Positions 52,031-63,581 of a stretch of DNA of 64,000 bases are shown here, one piece after another; the first letter of the stretch is position 1, and every line of letters begins with the position of its first letter. This DNA is from Siphonodentalium dalli (taxonomy: Eukaryota > Mollusca > Scaphopoda > Gadilida > Siphonodentaliidae). The notes under the pieces were generated by a model, which did not search any database, was not told where the DNA came from, and worked only from the letters and a program-made list of their open reading frames with translations. The translations under genes and the position numbers were made by a program. The DNA is taken from the NCBI GenBank assembly GCA_032622095.1, contig CP136061.1:265266077-265330076 (forward strand). Direction: 5' to 3'.

Positions 52031-52244
52031 ATAATAATGAAAAATAATCGAAAAAGGGCCATAACTCTGTCAAAATATATTGGACCAACATCCGGATAGC
52101 ATTATTTTTAGTAGACCTTAGATGCCTACATTCGCTAGAGATTTCGCGGTCCTCCTCCCATTAGTTTCTGAGTATTTCCAATTAAACAGAAAACGGCCGC
52201 AGTAGAAAAACAATATACTTCCTTGGTTACACCATGGAAGTATA
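52031..52244 (-). mobile_element. Element Q, part 2: displaced leader and 5' terminus
   Basis: This 214-bp A leader has palindrome 52214-52244. By the nesting model it belongs to body 41849-43370. It is followed by a B leader (Z) across ATAATAGTG, so Q lay in the slot of Z. Confidence 0.65.
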
Positions 52245-55200
52245 ATAATAGTGAAAAATAAAAAATTGAATAACAATATACTTCCATATTAAAATATGTA
52301 AGTATAATAAGGGAATCGCTCGGAATTGATTGGAATGTCGATAGTATGGTTTATTGACATTTCTGTGTTCAGTTGGAAAGTTCTGGTGTGACCCCCACCC
52401 ATGCCTCGAAATTTGATGACGCGGGTAGAAAAGTCGCCATATATCGGCCAATTTTCGAGATATCGAGCTAATATTTGCGCCATTGTGTTCGTATTTTATG
52501 CCCCTATAATATTTACTAGGGTTTTGGTGAGGTATTGCGCCGATATTTTACTATGTAGGCCAATATGTATGTTTCTGGTTCATACTTTTTTGAATATCTC
52601 CGGACTCATTCGACATAATGCAGCAAATGAATAATCGTTTAAAAGAGCTAAAAATTCCCCATCGAATGATACCAAACACGTCACGATTGGTTGAAGAAAT
52701 ATAAATTCATAGTGCTTTCCCTGTAAACTTGAAAAAAGGAAAGGGCCACCATTTCTACATTTGTCAACCGATTCACAAAATTCACGCACGATAATACTTA
52801 GTACATCCTACATATACTTCACAACCATTTTGGTTAAAATCGGCGACAAAAAAAAAATTGACATATTTTGCCCCTCCCTTAGCCCAGGAAAAATTGAGCG
52901 GACCTTTGTAAAAATGTCCTGGTTTGGTCTTCTGTCTATGTTTAAGACGCTCACATAGAGCAAATCCAGCTGTTGCGCTTCGTCTAGGAGAAGATCGGGA
53001 CACAAGCACTTTCTACACATGGACTTTATTAGTACATTTTTCGATGTGTTATAACTTGGTCATTTCTCACCCGATTTACAAAATTCTTTCACGAGTAGCA
53101 TCAGTACATCGTATAGATACCCGACAGTAAAAATGGTTGGAATCGGTGACAAGAAAAAAATTGACAAATTTTGCACCCCTCCCCGGGTCAACAAATTGTT
53201 TTCGGACCTTGGTGAAAATTTCCCCGATTCGTGCCCTTTCCTTAGTTAACACGATTACGAGAACCGAATTCAGCTGCTTGACTTCTTACAGGAGAAAATC
53301 TGCGCACAAACTTTTTCCAAAATTTTGGTTTAAGGGCCATAACTCTGGTAAGCAAGTTAGGGCACAAACCTAAATGCTCCATTACCATGCATCTTGGCAT
53401 GGTGCATATACCTACCAAATTTCAATGCTTTAACTTTTAAACTTTCTGAGATATAAGGGTTTCAAAATATATTAAGAATAATAAATAATAATAATAGTGA
53501 AAAATAAAAAATTGAATAACAATATACTTCCATATTAAAATATGTAAGTATAATAAGGGAATCGCTCGGAATTGATTGGAATGTCGATAGTATGGTTTAT
53601 TGACATTTCTGTGTTCAGTTGGAAAGTTCTGGTGTGACCCCCACCCATGCCTCGAAATTTGATGACGCGGGTAGAAAAGTCGCCATATATCGGCCAATTT
53701 TCGAGATATCGAGCTAATATTTGCGCCATTGTGTTCGTATTTTATGCCCCTATAATATTTACTAGGGTTTTGGTGAGGTATTGCGCCGATATTTTACTAT
53801 GTAGGCCAATATGTATGTTTCTGGTTCATACTTTTTTTGAATATCTCCGGACTCATTCGACATAATGCAGCAAATGAATAATCGTTTAAAAGAGCTAAAA
53901 ATTCCCCATCGAATGATACCAAACACGTCACGATTGGTTGAAGAAATATAAATTCATAGTGCTTTCCCTGTAAACTTGAAAAAAGGAAAGGGCCACCATT
54001 TCTACATTTGTCAACCGATTCACAAAATTCACGCACGATAATACTTAGTACATCCTACATATACTTCACAACCATTTTGGTTAAAATCGGCGACAAAAAA
54101 AAAATTGACATATTTTGCCCCTCCCTTAGCCCAGGAAAAATTGAGCGGACCTTTGTAAAAATGTCCTGGTTTGGTCTTCTGTCTATGTTTAAGACGCTCA
54201 CATAGAGCAAATCCAGCTGTTGCGCTTCGTCTAGGAGAAGATCGGGACACAAGCACTTTCTACACATGGACTTTATTAGTACATTTTTCGATGTGTTATA
54301 ACTTGGTCATTTCTCACCCGATTTACAAAATTCTTTCACGAGTAGCATCAGTACATCGTATAGATACCCGACAGTAAAAATGGTTGGAATCGGCGACAAG
54401 AAAAAAATTGACAAATTTTGCACCCCTCCCCGGGTCAACAAATTGTTTTCGGACCTTGGTGAAAATTTCCCCGATTCGTGCCCTTTCCTTAGTTAACACG
54501 ATTACGAGAACCGAATTCAGCTGCTTGACTTCTTACAGGAGAAAATCTGCGCACAAACTTTTTCCAAAATTTTGGTTTAAGGGCCATAACTCTGGTAAGC
54601 AAGTTAGGGCACAAACCTAAATGCTCCATTACCATGCATCTTGGCATGGTGCATATACCTACCAAATTTCAATGCTTTAACTTTTAAACTTTCTGAGATA
54701 TAAGGGTTTCAAAATATATTAAGAATAATAAATAATAATAATAGTGAAAAATAAAAAATTGAATAACAATATACTTCCATATTAAAATATGTAAGTATAA
54801 TAAGGGAATCGCTCGGAATTGATTGGAATGTCGATAGTATGGTTTATTGACATTTCTGTGTTCAGTTGGAAAGTTCTGGTGTGACCCCCACCCATGCCTC
54901 GAAATTTGATGACGCGGGTAGAAAAGTCGCCATATATCGGCCAATTTTCGAGATATCGAGCTAATATTTGCGCCATTGTGTTCGTATTTTATGCCCCTAT
55001 AATATTTACTAGGGTTTTGGTGAGGTATTGCGCCGATATTTTACTATGTAGGCCAATATGTATGTTTCTGGTTCATACTTTTTTGAATATCTCCGGACTC
55101 ATTCGACATAATGCAGCAAATGAATAATCGTTTAAAAGAGCTAAAAATTCCCCATCGAATGATACCAAACACGTCACGATTGGTTGAAGAAATATAAATT

Positions 55201-55984
55201 CATAGTGCTTTCCCTGTAAACTTGAAAAAAGGAAAGGGCCACCATTTCTACATTTGTCAACCGATTCACAAAATTCACGCACGATAATACTTAGTACATC
55301 CTACATATACTTCACAACCATTTTGGTTAAAATCGGCGACAAAAAAAAAATTGACATATTTTGCCCCTCCCTTAGCCCAGGAAAAATTGAGCGGACCTTT
55401 GTAAAAATGTCCTGGTTTGGTCTTCTGTCTATGTTTAAGACGCTCACATAGAGCAAATCCAGCTGTTGCGCTTCGTCTAGGAGAAGATCGGGACACAAGC
55501 ACTTTCTACACATGGACTTTATTAGTACATTTTTCGATGTGTTATAACTTGGTCATTTCTCACCCGATTTACAAAATTCTTTCACGAGTAGCATCAGTAC
55601 ATCGTATAGATACCCGACAGTAAAAATGGTTGGAATCGGTGACAAGAAAAAAATTGACAAATTTTGCACCCCTCCCCGGGTCAACAAATTGTTTTCGGAC
55701 CTTGGTGAAAATTTCCCCGATTCGTGCCCTTTCCTTAGTTAACACGATTACGAGAACCGAATTCAGCTGCTTGACTTCTTACAGGAGAAAATCTGCGCAC
55801 AAACTTTTTCCAAAATTTTGGTTTAAGGGCCATAACTCTGGTAAGCAAGTTAGGGCACAAACCTAAATGCTCCATTACCATGCATCTTGGCATGGTGCAT
55901 ATACCTACCAAATTTCAATGCTTTAACTTTTAAACTTTCTGAGATATAAGGGTTTCAAAATATATTAAGAATAATAAATAATAA
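52245..55984 (-). mobile_element. Element Z, part 2: leader, two units and interrupted body
   Basis: Leader and palindrome 52245-52306, units 52307-53552 (1246 bp) and 53553-54799 (1247 bp), and a leaderless body 54800-55984 (1185 bp) ending at (AAT)n against the B2 CTAG. All three palindromes have the Z-private arm ATATGTAAG. There is one extra T near 53830. Confidence 0.8.
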
Positions 55985-56015
55985 CTAGAATTTTTAAACT
56001 TCCTATTGGAAGTTT
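55985..56015 (-). other. B2 3' terminus: hairpin + CTAG
   Basis: CTAG (55985-55988), seven bases, then AAACTTCC-TATT-GGAAGTTT (55996-56015). This is the B1 end with one change in the loop; the stem is kept. The host side is (AAT)n. Confidence 0.75.
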
Positions 56016-56521
56016 GATACTTCCATATAATTATCATATATATTCCAATCCAAATCCCCTCTCAATCATTACCTTTCCCATAACCCAAATCTTAACATAA
56101 CCATACCTATCGGCAACCCGTACCATGTCCCAATACTAAATGTTTCTATAAGCATAATCATGCTCTAGCCGTAACCATAACCACAATAATTCTAACTATA
56201 TCTATAACTTTAAAAAGTCATGGAATATAAGTAGTGGCTCACCTTTTCGATCGTAATTTTGTTTATCTCGATTAATCCGTTCCACAACTATTGAAGTATT
56301 TATTTAGTTACACCCATGCATACTTCAGACCTTATATTATGATACATGTTTATCATAAACACATCAGTTCGCAAAAATAAAAGATTAAGAATGAGGCTAC
56401 TTTTGAAATTATATTTCTCGTAAAAGTGACCCCTAGTAGACCCTTTGGTATCATCTAGATGGTCTCCTGTAATTTCTGTAGAAGACAGACACAGGCAGAC
56501 AGACATAAATTCGCAGATATA

Positions 56522-56691
56522 CAGTAATGCCCTATGTAATCGACCCCTTAAACACAGCAGAATTATGGGTAACTTTTCGGGATTCAGGAGAGCTTTCGGA
56601 TGAATGTCAGCAGGCTATATTTCCCGCTAAATCCTGAAATATTACCCATAATTCTTCCATGTTTAAGGAGTCGATTACTTAGGGCATACTG
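56522..56691. mobile_element. Tc1/mariner-like MITE, copy 2
   Basis: 170 bp with CAGTAATGCCC and CAGTATGCCC ends and TA on both sides (56520-56521 and 56692-56693). It is paralogous to 17928-18097, in the same place in the B 3' segment. Confidence 0.82.
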
Positions 56692-57888
56692 TAGATATAG
56701 ATGTAAGCATGTTATTAAATTATTCATGAATTCCAAATTAAATCACACGACGTCAGATGCACCTATCCCATGACACTCCACGTGACAATTCACCGTGTGT
56801 TCCAATTTTAGTTTGTCATGATCCAACCGGTTGGGCACCAATAGCAGGTCAGACCGACAAACAAATGAACACACACACAGTTCGGTTTTATTAGTATACA
56901 TACCCACATGTGTACAATATATATATTTAATTGGCAACGGGAATAAAGAACATGCACGGGTTCCACATGCACACATGTGTCTATCTCTTGTGCCTATATT
57001 CCAAATTAAAGACTTGAGATGTTAAAAATTATAACTGCTATGGATGGTATATTCTCGTGAAATATACGGATAGTTATAGTCTGTCCACAATGAAGTGCGA
57101 AGTTTTAAATCAATGCCGATCTGTAATTTGCCAAGTGTTAAGTCTTGGTTTATCAGTTTGTCGGGTCAGTGATTTCAACGGCCAGTACTATAAGTGACGG
57201 TTATATCTACGTGCAGCGGATATATTTATATATGAAATAATTATGCGCGAATGGCAATCACTCACACAACTGATAACACATTTCTTGATTACGCCTTATT
57301 ATAAAATTAGTAACATGCTAAAAACGAGCCCAAATCACCAGAATGGGACAAAGGCGAATATGTTTTATTTGAAGTTCTATCATGCTCGGGAACGCTCTAG
57401 AAAGATCACTGAAATGTCACTATATATGTGTATCAGGAATCAAGCATTAAATATAATTTAGAAACATATCAAAATAGCATAACAGGTAATGCTGTCAAGA
57501 CACGTTATGTCATTACAAACGTTTATACCGATTGTACTGACTGTCCAACCGATTGTACTGACTGTCCAAGATCGCGAACTTTTCCACAGCTTGTGCGAAT
57601 TTTGTATACATTTTTGGTTCAAAGCGACTTAATCGGACAGGTGCGCAACACACTGTGCCATCAGAAGTAGGCCAGTCATGCAGCCAATTCTATTTTAAAG
57701 AGCGCGGATTTGGGAAAGCTGCATTGTGTGAGAACGTAACATGATTCGCGTACATCTATATGCATTTCGGTATGTTGCTTTCCCGAGTAATGGTGCCTTT
57801 TCTGTGTACATAAATAGCACCAAACTGAACATACGCCTTCTCACCAGCAAAATGATAAATAGCCGATGTGTTGAAACGGTAGTATACC

Positions 57889-58385
57889 CAGGGGGGGGGT
57901 CGGACAAAAATTTCAGGCACGTATGGCATTTTTTCCCTTTCGATCATTTTTTGTACCCACCCACCCACCCCCTTCGCAAATTTTTTTTCCGTTTTCGGCA
58001 GTTTTTTCCGACCATTTTTTGACACCCACCCCCCCTTTAACACTAAAACAGAGATTTGCGGGGGGAATTCACTGTAAACAGCTGTATACGAATTTCTGTG
58101 CATACTATTTATCATGGATGTTGACATGGACATGTAAATAGGAATGAGTCCTTTTGAGGTCATTCGGCCAAAAAAACATGGCTGCCAGCGGCCATCTTGG
58201 ATTTAAAAATTTGCAACAAAATACAACACGATAACTGCCTGCAGTCAGTTTACAGTTGCTAAAACACTAAAAAACAAGCAGGAAATAATTTTTTTTAGTT
58301 GCGGAAAAAATTGCTTGTTGGTGGATTTGATCACCCACCCACCCCGGCATACGTGCCGGAATTTTTGTTTTCACCCCCCCCCCTG
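57889..58385. mobile_element. hAT-like MITE with G-rich terminal repeats (497 bp)
   Basis: The ends are CAGGGGGGGGGT and, inverted, CAGGGGGGGGGG. The terminal repeats extend about 38 bp through ACAAAAATT and GGCACGTATG. The 7-bp GTATACC flanks both sides (57882-57888 and 58386-58392), close to the 8-bp duplication of hAT elements, whose ends typically start CAGGG. The paralogue at about 19180 has no insert and keeps a site of the same length. No transposase frame is visible. Confidence 0.7.
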
Positions 58386-59680
58386 GTATACCATAAACAA
58401 ATATAGCATGTCGAGCTTGTAAAATAGACGGATATTTTTGAGAATATACGGATATGAATGCGCGTATTTTACCATTTAATATGTTATTGCAAGTCTTCAC
58501 AGTCATGCATAAGTTCATAATACCAAGTTAACAATCGTTATTCACACAAAAACATACTTATATATGTCGTTCAATGTAATTATGCTACATTGATCGACCA
58601 CCCATTTCGGAACAGCGAAATAGCGTATGGTATGATGACATTAAACTCTCTTTGCTCGCTTGCCTATATCGCGATGTTCCCAACAGTTTAAGGTGCCGTA
58701 TTTTAACAAATAGATTGTCATGAAATGGTAGCATTCTGGAAATGATATATGCATGGAAGCTTATACCTGCACATTCCATATGCAATTCGCTTAATTTTGG
58801 TGTGATTCATATTCTTGTATACCCGCAGGTGGTGAATTAGTCGGCGCTTTAAGGCATTTATTGTATATTTTCCGAGTAGAGAACGAATGTACGACGTCGA
58901 CGTTGTCGCCTATTCGTAAGTTATAAGACTTTACATTACGTCTCGTCCAATTAATGCGAAATATGCAATCGGCGGTCTTAACAGTCGGACAATAAAGTCA
59001 TATATTTTCACTCGTGACACATACAGATGATAAAGAGACAATTTTTAAATGGTCAGATCTGAATTCAACAAAAGTATGCACTATGTCAGATGGTGAACCA
59101 ATACCAAACCGCAAAGTGTCACGTTCCGAAATTATGATACCAAAATTAGCGACTAAGGGGTGGCAAGGTTGGGGCGTCGGACGGGACACGCTGACTCCCA
59201 TTCATTCAATTTGAATATATCATATATTAAAATGGTTTACGGGCGCGTGAACGGATAGAAAATAGTTTCAATTGAATTGAGAACTGCAAGCGAAAGTCCG
59301 CGCATAAGACGGATTGTGCTTTATGAAAACGTGGTCCATGCTGAGAAGTGTTATAACACTATACGCCGGACACCACAGTTCTGTTAATTCTCAAATGTCA
59401 AAGTCGAGAATTATTTTTGTAAAAAATGGGGGTTTTAAAAAAAGTGAAAACAAAACGAACTACTATTCTAAAACTAATGAATTTCGACCGTTTTTGGACT
59501 CAAAATATGTCATTTTTAAGCCGCATCGTGATAAAACCGCATAATCACGACCGGTCGGCAAGACAGACAGCCGACTTTGTTTTGAGTGATTACCCATTAG
59601 CCAATACAACACTTAATACAGTGCGCCAACATGAATGGATGTTGAAATATATCGCCAGTGGTCATTTGTGTAATTTTTGA

Positions 59681-61581
59681 CATTGTCAAAATGTCCTGGT
59701 TTGGTCTTCTGTCTATGTTTAAGACGCTCACATAGAGCAAATCCAGCTGTTGCGCTTCGTCTAGGAGAAGATCGGGACACAAGCACTTTCTACACATGGA
59801 CTTTATTAGTACATTTTTCGATGTGTTATAACTTGGTCATTTCTCACCCGATTTACAAAATTCTTTCACGAGTAGCATCAGTACATCGTATAGATACCCG
59901 ACAGTAAAAATGGTTGGAATCGGTGACAAGAACAAAATTGACAAATTTTGCACCCCTCCCCGGGTCAACAAATTGTTTTCGGACCTAGGTGAAAATTTCC
60001 CCGATTCGTGCCCTTTCCTTAGTTAACACGATTACGAGAACCGAATTCAGCTGCTTGACTTCTTACAGGAGAAAATCTGCGCACAAACTTTTTCCAAAAT
60101 TTTGGTTTAAGGGCTATAACTCTGGTAAGCAAGTTAGGGGACAAACCTAAATGCTCCATTACCATGCATCTTGGCATGGTGCATATACCCACCAAATTTC
60201 AATGCTTTAACTTTTAAACTTTCTAAGATATAAGGGTTTCAAAATATATTAAGAATAATAAATAATAATAATAATAGTGAAAAATAAAAAATTGAATAAC
60301 AATATACTTCCATATTAAAATATGGAAGTATAATAAGGGAATCGCTCGGAATTGATTGGAATGTCGATAGTATGGTTTATTGACATTTCTGTATTCAGTT
60401 TGAACGTTCTGGTGTGACCCCCACCCATGCCTCGAAATTTGATGACGCGGGTAGAAAAGTCGCCATATATCGGCCAATTTTCGAGATATCGAGCTAATAT
60501 TTGCGCCATTGTGTTCGTATTTTATGCCCCTATAATATTTACCAGGGTTTTGGTGAGGTATTGCGCCGATATTTTACTATGTAGGCCAATATGTATGTTT
60601 CTGGTTCATACTTTTTTGAATATCTCCGGACTCATTCGACATAATGCAGCAAATGAATAATCGTTTAAAAGAGCTAAAAATTCCCCATCGAATGATACCA
60701 AACACGTCACGATTGGTTGAAGAAATATAAATTCATAGTGCTTTCCCTGTAAACTTGAAAAAAGGAAAGGGCCACCATTTCTACATTTGTCAACCGATTC
60801 ACAAAATTCACACACGATAATACTTAGTACATCCTACAGATACTTCACAACCATTTTGGTTCAAATCGGCGACAAAAAAAAAATTGACATATTTTGCTCC
60901 TCCCTTAGCCCAGGAAAAATTGAGCGGACCTTTGTCAAAATGTCCTGGTTTGGTCTTCTGTCTATGTTTAAGACGCTCACATAGAGCAAATCCAGCTGTT
61001 GCGCTTCGTCTAGGAGAAGATCGGGACACAAGCACTTTCTACACATGGACTTTATTAGTACATTTTTCGATGTGTTATCACTTGGTCATTTCTCACCCGA
61101 TTTACAAAATTTTTTCACGAGTAGCATCAGTACATCGTATAGATACCCGACAGTAAAAATGGTTGGAATCGGTGACAAGAAAAAAATTGACAAATTTTGC
61201 ACCCCTCCCCGGGTCAACAAATTGTTTTCGGACCTTGGTGAAAATTTCCCCGATTCGTGCCCTTTCCTTAGTTAACACGATTACGAGAACCGAATTCAGC
61301 TGCTTGACTTCTTACAGGAGAAAATCTGCGCACAAACTTTTTCCAAAATTTTGGTTTAAGGGCTATAACTCTGGTAAGCAAGTTAGGGGACAAACCTAAA
61401 TGCTCCATTACCATGCATCTTGGCATGGTGCATATACCTACCAAATTTCAATGCTTTAACTTTTAAATTTTCTGAGATATAAGGGTTTCAAAATATATTA
61501 AGAATAATAAATAATAATAATAATAGTGAAAAATAAAAAATTGAATAACAATATACTTCCATATTAAAATATGGAAGTATA
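59681..61581 (-). repeat. B2 modules: partial and one full unit
   Basis: The B body is joined to the unique segment at GTCAAAATGTCCTGG (~59685). Palindrome 60303-60332 follows, then a 1249-bp unit to 61581. B2-private variants are GTATTCAGTTTGAACG, GGGCTATAACTC and AGGGGACAAACC. Confidence 0.85.
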
Positions 61582-62828
61582 ATAATAGTGAAAAATAAAA
61601 AATTGAATAACAATATACTTCCATATTAAAATATGTAAGTATAATAAGGGAATCGCTCGGAATTGATTGGAATGTCGATAGTATGGTTTATTGACATTTC
61701 TGTGTTCAGTTGGAAAGTTCTGGTGTGACCCCCACCCATGCCTCGAAATTTGATGACGCGGGTAGAAAAGTCGCCATATATCGGCCAATTTTCGAGATAT
61801 CGAGCTAATATTTGCGCCATTGTGTTCGTATTTTATGCCCCTATAATATTTACTAGGGTTTTGGTGAGGTATTGCGCCGATATTTTACTATGTAGGCCAA
61901 TATGTATGTTTCTGGTTCATACTTTTTTGAATATCTCCGGACTCATTCGACATAATGCAGCAAATGAATAATCGTTTAAAAGAGCTAAAAATTCCCCATC
62001 GAATGATACCAAACACGTCACGATTGGTTGAAGAAATATAAATTCATAGTGCTTTCCCTGTAAACTTGAAAAAAGGAAAGGGCCACCATTTCTACATTTG
62101 TCAACCGATTCACAAAATTCACGCACGATAATACTTAGTACATCCTACATATACTTCACAACCATTTTGGTTAAAATCGGCGACAAAAAAAAAATTGACA
62201 TATTTTGCCCCTCCCTTAGCCCAGGAAAAATTGAGCGGACCTTTGTAAAAATGTCCTGGTTTGGTCTTCTGTCTATGTTTAAGACGCTCACATAGAGCAA
62301 ATCCAGCTGTTGCGCTTCGTCTAGGAGAAGATCGGGACACAAGCACTTTCTACACATGGACTTTATTAGTACATTTTTCGATGTGTTATAACTTGGTCAT
62401 TTCTCACCCGATTTACAAAATTCTTTCACGAGTAGCATCAGTACATCGTATAGATACCCGACAGTAAAAATGGTTGGAATCGGTGACAAGAAAAAAATTG
62501 ACAAATTTTGCACCCCTCCCCGGGTCAACAAATTGTTTTCGGACCTTGGTGAAAATTTCCCCGATTCGTGCCCTTTCCTTAGTTAACACGATTACGAGAA
62601 CCGAATTCAGCTGCTTGACTTCTTACAGGAGAAAATCTGCGCACAAACTTTTTCCAAAATTTTGGTTTAAGGGCCATAACTCTGGTAAGCAAGTTAGGGC
62701 ACAAACCTAAATGCTCCATTACCATGCATCTTGGCATGGTGCATATACCTACCAAATTTCAATGCTTTAACTTTTAAACTTTCTGAGATATAAGGGTTTC
62801 AAAATATATTAAGAATAATAAATAATAA
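61582..62828 (-). mobile_element. Element Z, part 3: displaced leader and interrupted body
   Basis: B leader 61582-61643 (palindrome 61614-61643, arm ATATGTAAG) directly follows the B2 palindrome, so two B palindromes lie 62 bp apart. A body of 1185 bp (61644-62828) then ends at (AAT)n against the CTAG of A3. Its leader should lie beyond the right edge. Confidence 0.8.
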
Positions 62829-62852
62829 CTAGAGGTCAGATTCCATGGAATC
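62829..62852 (-). other. A3 3' terminus: palindrome + CTAG
   Basis: This has the same structure and spacing as at 12446 and 43371, but abuts a B-type body (Z) instead of an A-type body. Confidence 0.75.
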
Positions 62853-63581
62853 AGATATACTTCCATGGTATCCCATCCCATCCCATGTGAGTGTTATGCG
62901 TATATGTGTATTCCTCTTAATTCGAATTCATATTGGTGCTTAATGATCCGATGGTGGACTTGCATTGACATTTCTAAATATTAAATATACTCCAAAGGTT
63001 TATGTCATGATGATTAATGACTGTCTAATGCATCATGGTCCTGACCAACTGAGTCACCATTCACCCAGCCAATTGGTTCATTTGTATTCAGTAGGGATAC
63101 ATGTTATGGCTAATTATAACCGCTCCCCTGGATGCCCAAATCCTGTTCAACGGTCACGACATTTGTTGTGTCTGATTATAGAGTAATCGGCTTGTATATA
63201 TATCAAAAGGGTGCAAATCATATTAATTTGAGTAATATATTTCACCCGTTAACAATGTTACGCGCTACCAGGATTAAACGGTCCACTCTAAAACTTATAC
63301 AATCGTTCGAAAGATGCACCTGGATACTTCTGACCACGTCAACAAATTTTTGTCTCAAAGTTTTATTTTTTAAGTAATTTTCCACATTTGTTTGTGGTGG
63401 AATTTGCCAAGTCTGAACCCACCCGACGCAAGCTCTCCGCTGAGCATACATCTTGGAGGCGTACCTACAGTATACCGACGTACATGCTTCTGCATTAAAC
63501 TAGATCTTTATTAGCACGTTTGGATTTGGGGCTGTAATTAGGTTAGTGATAGACTACTTAAGTATAAATATTTATATTATA

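Larger units (their letters stand above)
55985..61581 (-). mobile_element. Element B2: complete B-family Helitron-like element
   Basis: The minus-strand order is palindrome 61552-61581, module 60333-61551, palindrome 60303-60332, partial module ~59681-60302, unique 3' segment 55985-~59680, CTAG. It is 5.6 kb long. Both palindromes have intact ATATGGAAG arms and both module copies read GGGCTATAACTC, unlike host Z (ATATGTAAG, GGGCCATAACTC). It lies between the Z body 54800-55984 and Z leader 61582-61643. Confidence 0.8.
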
